In this document: positions 11,401-23,400 of the stretch, piece by piece
How positions within the stretch are numbered: position 1 is the first letter of the stretch
Layout of the letters: every line of letters starts with the position of its first letter
Source of the DNA: Gari tellinella
Taxonomy: Eukaryota; Mollusca; Bivalvia; Cardiida; Psammobiidae
Length of the DNA stretch: 64,000 nt
Reading direction: 5' to 3'
Assembly: GCA_922989275.2 (NCBI GenBank)
Contig: OV277857.1
Span: forward strand, 45,795,083-45,859,082
Made by a program: the position numbers and the translations under genes
The notes under the pieces: generated by a model
What the model saw: only the letters and a program-made list of their open reading frames with translations
Told to the model about the DNA's origin: nothing
Databases searched by the model: none

Positions 11401-14400
11401 ACGTATTCTCTTCTCTAGGAGTGCTGATGGTGACAGGGGTAGTGGATGGATAGTTGGGCTAGGTGTATGCTATGAGCCTACCGTTGTCTGAAGAGATCGT
11501 CGACTGCACTGCCGTATGCCTTGTAACACTCCAACTCTCTAATGGCCTCCTCTGATACTAGAGACTCTGTGGGTACCCGCTTAATACCAACTTCCTCTGC
11601 AAACAGGTTAGCCCCTGCACCCACTAGTAGACAGTGATCAGTCTGTAAAACATACATGCAGATCATATGATGATCGACCATAAATTATAGTAGGAAATTA
11701 TATAGGGCCGAGATTTAAGGAGGTTTCAGTTTTACTTAAATCTTCATTGTTATCTCCGTATCCACGGAAAGCTACCCCATAAAGTAGGATAACAAAGCGG
11801 TCTTCGTCATTTGTAATTGACAAACTATATTTTTTCTTTTTAGCAACATTTCTTTTACAAATGAGACAATTTTCACATAGCAGCATTTCTGTACACACAT
11901 GTGTATTTCTTACATTTCTTTTTAGTGTGAATGATATATATATATATATATTTACAAAATGAAACGGTTTACGGTAAGTAAAATAAATAGATCGTGGCTA
12001 TATGTATAATACAGTGGAGAATCTGTTATTTTTACTAATAAACGCGTTTACGCTGAAACTATTATTTCCAGTGCAAACAGTTTGGAGCCAGATCAGACGC
12101 CGGGTAACCCGGCGTCTGATCTGGCTCCAAACTGTTTGCCACCAAGATAAACAAAAAATATCAGAATTGTCCAAAAGTTGCACTTTTCTACGTTTTAGTG
12201 CTTTGCGTTTGCGTACGTTTGCGTTTAAACGGGAAAGAATAACAGATTCTCCACTGTATGTATTTATGTATGATTTAAGAAATAATCTATGTTCTACCGT
12301 TGTGAAACGGTATTTTACAACGGTTGGGAGTTGTGGTGCGCAGGAATTGACCACGAAGGCCGAAGGCTAACATGACCAGATGTAAGGAAATTCATTAGAA
12401 AGGAAATCAAATGTTCCATACTTATTTCCTCAGCGGATGAAGTTTTTCGACCGAATAACTTTTTCCGCGGCATTACAAGAATCTAACACCCATAAGCAAA
12501 TTTACAATTACCGATCCATAATCTGGCATAGAACAAACATTACATCAAACAAGACAGAAGAATGAGAAAATTACTGTAACGTTACTGGTTAAAAGTATAT
12601 GGTCTTTACGGGCTATATGAAAAACGAAAGAAATTTAAAAAACATAACGTATGAACGCACGTGGTCACGTCATGTCATATAACCGTGGGAGGAGCGGGGT
12701 AGGGAAGAGCGTGGTATACCGTCTCAGGTATACCACGGTAGACCTGTTCTTTGTTTATAGAGACGAATTCACGTGTCATGTTAGAATGGAGAATGCTTGA
12801 TAGTTTTATTGGGTTCTCGCTATTTTATTGACCAAAAGCCAACGCAGTGTTGTTGTTGTTTTAACCCTTAGCCCGCCAAATAAATTGTCGTCTGCTATAT
12901 TTCTCGTCTGCTTTAAGTTTCAAAGTGCTTCAAAGTTGCTCAAAATTGCTGAAAATGTTGTCCGAGTGTCAAACAGCTTGGATCCGGATGAGACGCCGAG
13001 TTACTCGGCGTCTCATCCGGATCCAAGCTGTTTGCATATGGAGCTATAGTCGTAGGTGGCAGGCTAAGGGTTAAGGTTGATGAAGACTTAGTACTTTAGG
13101 ACGCATGTTTTTGTCGTTTGGAATGAACATATACAGCTTTGCCCTTTTGTTGGAATGACTGCCAGGGTTATATATGAATGCGCTGTAATAATATTATATA
13201 AATATTAGATGGCAGTTTGCGTGACATTCAAATTGTCAACCCGAGAAACAGCATGTCACCGCGAGGCGTAGCCGAGGGTGACATTCTTGTGTTCGAGGGT
13301 TGGCAATTTGAATGTCACGCAAACTGACATCTAATATTTATTTTATTACACCGAGCTTATCAACCCTGGATTTGGATTCGTCTTATTCGTTTTTTATAAA
13401 ATGTGTTGTGAAAACCAATTCAGCGCGGACATGTACATAACGCGGGAAGTGACGTCGCCGTCTTACGACGTCACTTTATAATAACCTTCTAATGTATCCA
13501 ATAGCGAAAGTCATGTCAATGCTGACAGTACGTTTTCGGACGGAGTAAAAAAGCAGTGTCCTTTAGAGTAACGTCTATGGGAATTTAACATTGTAACTCA
13601 AAGCGAGGTGTAATAAATATAATTATTACACCTCGCTTTGAGTTACAATGTTAAATTCCCATAGACCTACAGTTAACATTTTGCATGTCTTTTACATCTA
13701 TTCAAAATATACTGTCACTCTTTATGATATTCTTTTTGTGACGTCACTCTAAAGGACATTACTTTTTTACTCCGTCCGAAAACGTACTTTCAGCATTGAC
13801 ATTGAGTTCGCTATTGGATACATTGGAACGTTATAAAGAGTGGTAACATAATTATAAACAATGTGACGTCATAGACGGCGACGTAATTTCCCGCGTTACG
13901 TACATGTCTGTGCTAAATTAGTATTCACAACACATTTTATAAAATACAAATGAGACGATTCTAAAGCTAGAATTGATAAGCTCGGTGTAATAAAATAAAT
14001 ATTAGATGTCAGTTTGCGTGACATTCAAATTGTCAACCCTCAAAAACAAGAATGTCACCCTCGGCTACGCCTCGGGGTGACATGCTGTTTCTCGGGTTGA
14101 CAATTTGAATGTCACGCAAACTGCCATCTAATATTTATATAATATTAGATGGCAGCTTGCGTGACATTCAAATTGTCAACCCAAAAAACAGAATGTCACC
14201 CCGAGGCGTAGCCGAAGGTGACATTCTTGTTTATCGGGTTGACAATTTGAATGTCACGCAAATTGCCATCTAATATTTATTTTATTACACCGAGCTTATC
14301 AACCCTATCTGTGGAATCGTCTCGTTCGTATTTTATAAACTATGTTGTAAATACCAGTTTAGATTCGCCATGCACGTACTGCGCGAAACGACGTCACATT

Positions 14401-17400
14401 GTTTATATCAACTCAACTCAAGAATAGAGAAAATAATATCATATAGAGAAACGTCACAAAAGTAATATCATATAGCTGAGAGTATTTTTAAGAATAGAAA
14501 AAAATAATATCATATTTAGTGACGTCACAAAAAGAATATCATAAAGAGTGACAGTATACTTTTGGATAGATGTAAAAGACATGCCAAATGTTCAATTTTG
14601 GTCTATGGGAAATTAACATTGTAACTGAAAGCGAGGTGTAATTAACTTAATTATCATTTGTGAACGTTTTTGGCGCTTGTAAGATATCACAACAGTTTTG
14701 GTTCCATCACAACACAGATCAACATATTTCTAAACTAACCAGAATTTTGCATCATGTTGATACTAAACTAAACTATTTTAAACAAATAATACAATCTAAT
14801 GTATGGATATGTACTTTTCCACAATGTGTTCTTGTTGCATTATGTCATACTGTCAGTCATCTTTATACATGTACATGTATGTGTTCTGTCCTCATTGGCT
14901 TAAATGCAATGGAACTTCAAACTGCATCTTGCTTTAAGCTGTCACACGCCTTTCAAACAATCGGTGTTTCTTGGTGAGTGATCGTACAATCCTGGTATGA
15001 CCTACCTTTAGCATAACCTCTCTGGCCAGCCCTATTGGGTTTTTTATATTGTGGACACAGGCTACAGCTCCGGACCTCAGGGTCTTGCCGTCCATAATCA
15101 CAGCGTCCATCTCTACGTCACCATTTGACGTCAGTACCGAGCCAGTACCTTGAAATAGAAAAAACTGCATTATTTAAATGTAATACTCATAAGTTCATAA
15201 TGACATTAAGCTGTCATATGTTAAGTAACAGCCAAATGCAGGATAAAAGTAAAGCAGAAAGCTTCTAAATATACTTCCTGCTTTACTTTGATTCTACATC
15301 AAGCGACCACTTTCATCAAATACTGCTAATATATCGACGTGGCCGCTTAAAAAATAAGTTAAATGTACAAACTGTTTTACTATACCGTACGTTTGTGCTA
15401 TTTTGTACTATTGCACTCATACAGAGAAGAAAACGTTATTCTTTCCCGTTGAAACGCAAACGAAACGCAAACACAAATAGCTAAAATGTAGGAAATAACC
15501 GGTTTTGGACATTTCTAATTATTGTTTTTTAATCTGAGTGGCAAAACGTTTGGAGCCGGGTCAGACGCCGTGTTATGCCACTATTCCACACCGACTACGA
15601 ATCCCACGAATCCCACGAATTGATAAATTCTGTGATTCGTGGGGATTCGTGGAGTTCGGCATTTCTTTCTATCCAATTCGTGGCCCTCTACGAATCGGCT
15701 ACGAATCGGCTACGAACGAGTTAAGACTATTCGTGGGATTCGGCTCGAATCTTACGAATACTGTCAAGAATTCAGTACGAATTGGAAGAATCCACTACGA
15801 CTACTGCACGAACGCTAAGAATTAGTTACGAATGTGCCGAATGCATCTACGAACCAGCTACGAATGAAATTTGATTCTTGACGGTTCGTGGGATTCTTGA
15901 AGGTATGGATAGTGTTCCCTCCCTGCAACGGCCGTCCTAACCACGGCTCCCTCCTTACAACAATACTTGTCGTTGTTTTCCAACCAAAAACAAATATGTC
16001 CAAGCTTTCACGCCTGCATGCTATATTGTTTGTTTAAAATTGTTGGCTGCTGTTTTTCTCAAAGTTACATAATAGACATTTGGCGTGTGACAAACAGCTT
16101 ATATCCAGATCAGACGCAGCGTAATTCGGCATCGGATCTGGATTCAAATTGTTTGCAAATGTAAGCCAATTTCCCTCCCTATAACTACTCCTTCCAACAA
16201 CGCACACATTTTGTCCCCCATTGTGAGAGGGAGCACTGTAGTTCCCGTTTCAACTCGGGCATCAGTCCAAAAATGGACTTTTAAGATAGAGCAGCAGTGG
16301 CACTGGATTTGGAACTGGCGTATCAACGCTAGCTGCATGCTAATACATGTAGCAAGAAGATATCCCGCAGAAGAAGGGAGAGATCCACAAGGTGCTAGGT
16401 TAGACAGTGGCTGACTCGATCTAGAACGCTAGAACATTAGCTTAGTGTTGAAGATGAGAATACCTTTACCATCTTCAGTGTTCACACTCTACAACGGCCC
16501 TCCAAACAACGAGCCCTCCGTACAACGACCCTTACGGCAGTTCCCCAAACATGACAATTACGTTTAACATTGTTGCTGCTGAAATATTGACTGCTTAAAA
16601 TTATCGTCTGTTGGTTTTCTCAAATTTACATATTGGACATTTTGATGACGAGTGACAAACAGCTTGAATCCAGACCAGACGCCGTGTTACTCGGCGTCTG
16701 ATCTTAATTCAAGCTGTTTGCAAATGTAAATCAAGTCTTAAGTTTCCCTCCCTATAACGACTCCCTCCGAACATATTGTGTGTGTCCCATTGAGTGTCGT
16801 TGTATAGAGAGGGAGCGCTGTATGTAAGAATGCCAGGATTATAGGTCAGTCATCCATGCAGAGGAGGGACACTCACGTGAGACCAAATATATATACGGGA
16901 GTGAAGCTGGCATTGACTCTCAGACTCCTGGCTACAGGAGAAAGGTATCAAACTAGTACTCACGAATCCCACGAATGAGTTAAGAATACCACGAACGTCA
17001 AAAAAGCCGTATACGAATCCTACGAATCAGCTACGAATCCTACGAATGCACTACGAATTTGTCACGAATTAACTACCCATTGTTCCATTCGTGGAGGTCT
17101 TGGCCAAAACTTTGAACAGCTCAAAACTTTTGCCACGAATCCCCGACCGCTCACGAATTGCAAGAATCGACTACGAATCAGGTAAGAACTCCACGAATCT
17201 GTTAAGAATCAACTACGAATCCTAGCGTTTTCCAATTCGTAGCGATTCGTAGGATTCGTAGTCGGTGTGGAATAGGGGCATTACCCGGCGTCTGATCTGG
17301 CTCATAACTGTTTGCAATGAAAATAATAGTTTTAGCGTAAACGCGTTTATTGGAAAAGAATAACGTTTTCTCAACTGTATCTACTGAAGTCAGGGTGGAG

Positions 17401-20400
17401 TCCGATCAGAAGCTTAATATGTATTTAGGCTTTGCCTATGGACGGAAAAAGCAAAATTGTACTAATGAAAACGGAATAGATCTATCTCCAGTATGTGATC
17501 AGCGCTCTTGTATCAGTTCGTTGTGTATTCCAGATCACACTCGAGGCTACGCCTCTCGTGACTGCGATCTGGATTACACAACCGACTCGAACTTTTATTA
17601 TAAACCTAAATTGTTTGGGACAAGATCTATATGTTGTTACCCAATAATCAAATAGATATATAAGTGTATACAATGTTAAAAGTTAAAACTCCTCCGTACA
17701 GCTATATTATCAAGGCCGCCATTTCTCCGGATTAGGCGCATTCTGCTTTACTTCCAGTCTGCTTTAAGTATAGTCACATGCCAACAAAACTAGAAATCGG
17801 CTATTGGGTAAAGGTACGATTCGTAAAATCGCGCTTTGAAAAATGCATATTTTGAAATCTTAGGTTTTTTCATTTCAACCAAGTCATTAGATGGCAGTCC
17901 TGTATTATAATGCAATCTGAAACTATTTTTGGAAGTCATATGACCACCAATAATGACGTGATTATTTATATTGATGACGTGTTAGTAATCCGTTATTTTT
18001 ATCGATTCGATTGAGAAGTAGCTTTTTGCAAATAACGTTCATTTTTAGCGTTAAAGCGACTCGCAACCAGATGGTGCATTAAAAATAGTAATTTGTAAAT
18101 ATGTGTCAAACGCTGATATAAAGGGTAAAGAATTAGTTTAGGATAAGAAATTCTGTTTAAAAAAAATGTATTTCAATAAAAAAAAATATTGGTCTCTGGT
18201 GGGATTCGAACCCGGGGCCCGGCATTGGCGGACAGAAGGCAAAATAGGGGAAACCGCTTAGACCAATGGACCACGGAACTATCCTTTTATCTCGGATCGA
18301 TTTAACGTATTTCAATGTGTAGCGATCGAAAGTGCATACAACTTCACAATTCGGCTCGCGTTTATGTCTGAGCCCGTGTAGAGAAGCAACAACAACAACT
18401 ATACCGTCTACTAGTCGGTATAGAAAAACGATGGAAAATATATAAAAATCTAAGATTCGGTGACGATTCTTGAGACTTTTTTTGGACTGATCATATTTTT
18501 TTAATGTCAGAAGCCAAATAATGCCACAAATTTGCTTTTATTTGAGTATTTTATTTTATTTTGACAAGTACACCATCCGGTTGCGAGTCCCTTTAAAGGG
18601 TATGAATTGAACTGTTTGAAATTTTGTCATTTTGGAGGATGTTCAGTACAAGTGAGTGTTGTGGGTTATTCATTCTTAAACTGGTTTAAAAATATCACCG
18701 AAATCGGGAATTCCGATACGTCACGTACAACTCTTCGTAAAAGCCGTGACGTCATCATCCAAGATGTCAGCCCCCATGTTTTGTAGTTGCCTAGTTTTGA
18801 GGAAATTATTCACGCGCAAATCAAACACTTTTCAAATTCTGTCAGTGATTGAATAGAATTGGAATACCTTTGATTTTATCACGCATTACTTAAGAACGGA
18901 AAAAAGGCAAGCCTTTTTTCCGTATTATATTGTAACTTGTCGTCGAATAAGGTTCCAAGCTGTTTGCTACTCATATTGTAATTATTTGTCAATAAGTCAA
19001 GAATATGAGATTTGCTTCATTTAATTACATTACGGTTGTGTTTAATTTCGTTTAAAGAGATTCTAAAATGTATTCTCCCATACACATGTTTTATGAAAAG
19101 TTTCACGGGTACATGTATACCTTTACGACCGCCATACGCACACGTAGTACATGTAGTTAACTTTTACTTTATTGCTTATAAATAGAAATTTAATGTCTGT
19201 TCGTGGTATGCACACATTCTATGTATGTTCTTTAAGTATTCTTTTATTGAAACACATGTACTTAGCATCCCACTTTCAGCAAGCAATGTATGGTTTTATA
19301 AAGGGAAAACACTGAAATGTGCTACATGTACATGTATATAAAAATTGTTGTTGAAGCCAGATTTCGTAGAGACAAAACAGTTCAAAAGGTCCAATAGGTC
19401 AGCAAAATCTGGAGAAGTTAGGAGAGTTCCTCTATCAAGGACACCTGGTTTCGGTGTTTATAACAGAATGCTGCGTTTTAATAATTTCCCTCTAAACTAA
19501 GCTTGTCCTATGTATTTGTCCTACATGAAGAAACCACAAGCCTATCTTACACTTTATTGTTCATCGCCTTTTGACAGCTCACTAGATGTGTTTTGTACAA
19601 TACTGTATGTAGTACATAGGACACGCATTATGCGGCGTCGGGTCAGATTCTACACTGTTTGCCTATGCCCATACAATGGTACGATATGCACAAATGGTTT
19701 AAGTATGCCCATTGCCTCGACACAGTATCTCACTCTTTTCAAATTTTTGTTATACTGAAATAAGAATGATAAGGTTAGACTTGTGGTGACCCTAGGCCTA
19801 GTGTCTTTGTTAAGGGCAATTGACCTGACCGGGATATGACACAGTCCCAGTTACATGTATAACCATTTTCCAGATTGTATAGAATACGTATTTAAGCTTG
19901 AAATTGCTCCCTCTGTATATATAGTATGACTGTGATTGCTCTTGTTTACTATATAAAATACTGTCTCGCCTATTGTGGCTTGTTCATATATCTATCTCCT
20001 CTGTGTTGATTGTATGTGTCATAGTCTCATCAGGATCTGAACTATTTGCTTTGTTATGGTTAGTGCTGTATATAGAGAACCAAAATATAACAAACTTACT
20101 TCTTACACTCTCGATGACGTCATAAAGCGCATTTGCAAACAGTTTTGATCCTAATCAGACACTGCGGCACGCGGCGCCTGATCAGGATCAAAACTGTTTG
20201 ACGCTTGTTTTGAAATTGGAACGATATTGCAGACAACAATATTGAAGCAGACGACAATATAGCGATGAAGGGGTCTAAAAACCATACAATAAATTAGATC
20301 ATGAATCGGTTAACAAAACATTAAGGTTTATTGGATTTCGCCCATGAGAATATTGAAGAACATGTGTTAACCATGTAGGGTTTAAATTTATCTGCGTTTC

Positions 20401-23400
20401 CTTTCGGAAAATACAATCAAAGTGTCAAACAGTTTAGTTCCTGAAGAGACACTGTTTGCCTTGTATCTCTTTTGGATTCATACTATTTGCAACAGTTAGC
20501 GCAAAAATATCCGAAAATAATGTAGATTTTACATAATACTTCCTAGCATGTCATACATATCGCTGACTTCAAATGTATCGTCCGTTTTTTGTCATTAAGG
20601 TAAAGTGTATTTTGTATTTGATAAAATCTAAGTATGCGTGTCATACAATTTCAAACCTGGTAAGTTGCTAGTTACTTTGTGTCTGATTTGGATCGAAACT
20701 GTATCAGTCAAATCGCACTTTGAGAGAGAAAGGTTAAAACACGTGTCCAGAACTTCAGACAGTACGTCTGAAATATGTGTCAGACTATTAATGTCAAACT
20801 CCTGTAATAGTTCTAACAATTGCATGGTCTATTTGACGTATAAAGCTGCTTAACGCATCAACGTTTGGCATTTGCACACAACGGATCCATACCAATTGCA
20901 GATCAACTGGGTATCTTTCCGAGATCTTATCTGACAAAATTTACAATTTTATGCAGTTTGACTTAAACGAATTGATTGTATAAAAGACAGGCGACAGCTT
21001 CAAGAAAAGTGCACGTAAAACAAAAATATATTTAAAGTCAGCGTTAGGACTGTTTTGACTGCGGAAATGTCGATTCGAGTGTCAAACAGATTGGATCCTG
21101 ATCAGACGCCGCATTACGCGGCGTCTGATCAGGATCCAATCTGTTTGCAAAGTCGCATTAGGGCGACGTTGGCAGTGAAGGAGTTAATGACGTTTCTATT
21201 GTAGGAGACTTAACGTTCTGAGAGTAAAACTTTTTGGACGACTGCATGTAACCAATTTTAAGGCACAACATGTATGTCATATGTTAGACAGTGGGTGTTT
21301 ATAGTAAAACTTAACTGTTTGATATGAAATAACCTTTTAAAGTTTACTCGTACGATCGGGAGCAAACAGTTTGTCGATGGTAGCATATCGGGCTAAAATA
21401 TGTCTGTAACATATGAATGTAGACATTATGTTTAAATCTGAGAGGCTACATGTACCAGTTGTATCCAGATCAGACACATGCCTATTCGGCGTCTGACACG
21501 GTCTGATCTGGTTCTAGACTGTTTGCAATGGACATACTGTTTCAGTATAAAAAATGAATAAGCGTGTTTCTGTAAACATTTTAGAATACGAACAATGAAA
21601 AGCTTCAATGACACGCCGTATAAAATGAGCGTAATATAATGAGATGTCGCATACCAACCGCTACATTATTGTAGATTTGAAATCACGTACACGTAGTGCC
21701 TCCAATATACATGTGTGCAATAGATGCTTTTATAAGAGCGTTCCAACTGTATAAAACGAATATGAACATGTCGGTAAAAGGTTATCTGTTCAACTCTGTT
21801 GGACAGCTCTAAGCTAAAATCATGACAAAAATTGAAAAAAAGCTCCTATAATGCGTTTTAAGACTATTATCTTGCAATTAGTTGTCAACTGTCTTAACCC
21901 ATTTAATCAATGAATTCATCTGTTAACGCCTTTTATTTATTCCTCAACTGAAGAAAATAGTTCCTATTTCTACAGTCCCGAATATGTATCACAAGAAATA
22001 TTTCTTATGACCTAACAAACGGTAGCTTAAAGCGGAATGAAAGTAAAGAGGAATGCGCCTTATATATGATTGTCTGTCTTCAAAACTAGAGAAACAGACT
22101 AGGGGGTAAGGGTTAAAGAGATCCAAAAGATTAACGTTTAACACACAGTATAGTAGATTTCTATAAATGTTTCAGTGAGGTGAGCCGGGCTATAGCATGC
22201 CATTGATAAATGCCAAGAGGAAATGTCAGAGCTTGGCAAAGGCCCAGATAAAATGCACTTAACAATAAAAACATCATGCTTTGTTTTCTTTAAACCTAAT
22301 TCTGCCAAAATACCGTATGCTTAGAAGTTGACGTCTGCAAAAAATTATCATTTTCAGATGTTTGTATTTTTATTGATTAAACCTAAAAAGAGGATTAAAC
22401 AATTTGGACCCAATTTTCGGACCAAGTTGTGAAAACATACTGTGGAACTTAAAGGTATTACTTACAAACTGAAGAAGGCGAGACAGGCAAACTATATACC
22501 GTGTATGTGGACGGACTACATGTAACAGAAGGAGGGAGAGAATTGGGTAAAGCAGTATATCCCCGACTAATTGCCTCGGGGACATACAACGGGAGAGAGT
22601 TGAATTTATATTTTTTAATACTATTTCCATATCCTTTGAGTGTTTGACTGTACAGTCAATCTGGTATTAAGTGGCCTCTCAGCAGCAGACCCAGGGATAG
22701 CCTGAGACTACTAGGATATTATAACATTTTATAAGGAATGTTTTACTAGGTAAACGTAAAGACTCGTACTAGAAAGATCATATAAGGAAATAGTGCAGAT
22801 CCTGGTCATACAGTTCCTTAACCATTTAGGTGCCAAATTAGCTTTAAACCCCTTCACCACTGTATTGTCGTCTGCTTCAATATTGTTGTTTGTAAGAACG
22901 TTTCAAAGTGAGATTTAAAGTGCGTGACTTACATGTAAGAAATTTCGACACGAGCGTCAAACACTTTGGATGCTGATCAGACGCCGCGTAACGCGGCGTC
23001 TGATCAGCATCCAAACTGTTTGCAAAGTCGACTTTATGCGATATTGACACCGAAAGGTAAGGAGCTGTCTGATCTTGATCTACACTGTTTTCAGTGCCGT
23101 TATAATTATGCTAATATATAGCAGGAACATGTTTAGGTTAGTGCAAGATTGACTGTACATGTTCATGACTTCTCATGTTCTCATTTCCTGCATCGTAATG
23201 AGTGCAAATAACCAGTTGCTTTTTCTCCTCTACAATCGATCAATACGAACGAACAATATTATTTTCAGTCCAAACACATATAACTACCAAGTACAAACTG
23301 TTATTTTCACACAGCTTGGATCTAGCTCAGACGCTGATTAAATCGGCGTCTTTTTAGGACCCAACGTGATTGACACATAGATGTATATACACATGTATCT

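Larger units (their letters stand above)
15576..17280. mobile_element. TTA-flanked element with ACGAAT subterminal repeats (PIF/Harbinger-like)
   Basis: 1705 bp. TTA stands on both sides (15573-15575 and 17281-17283). Ends TGCCACTATTCCACACCGAC and the inverse of TGCCCCTATTCCACACCGAC. The outer 330 bp on each side carry dense ACGAATCC-type repeats in both orientations. The centre holds two MITE-CTCC copies and no transposase. A 3-bp TWA duplication is the rule for PIF/Harbinger; I infer a non-autonomous member. Confidence 0.85.
15420..17379 (-). mobile_element. MITE-GGAG split by a nested insertion
   Basis: The left part (15420-15575) runs from TACAGAGAAGAAAACGTTAT to the hairpin arm GGAGCCGGGTCAGACGCCG. 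The right part (17281-17379) continues TTACCCGGCGTCTGATCTGG to TTTTCTCAACTGTA. Joining them restores one element with the break at the TTA of the hairpin loop. Confidence 0.9.

Noticed and set aside
18190..18280. Genuine tRNA gene (also 58715-58810 and 60747-60833)
   Set aside because: Boxes A and B are good, but acceptor stems do not pair and the spacing is wrong for a cloverleaf; they lie in repeats.
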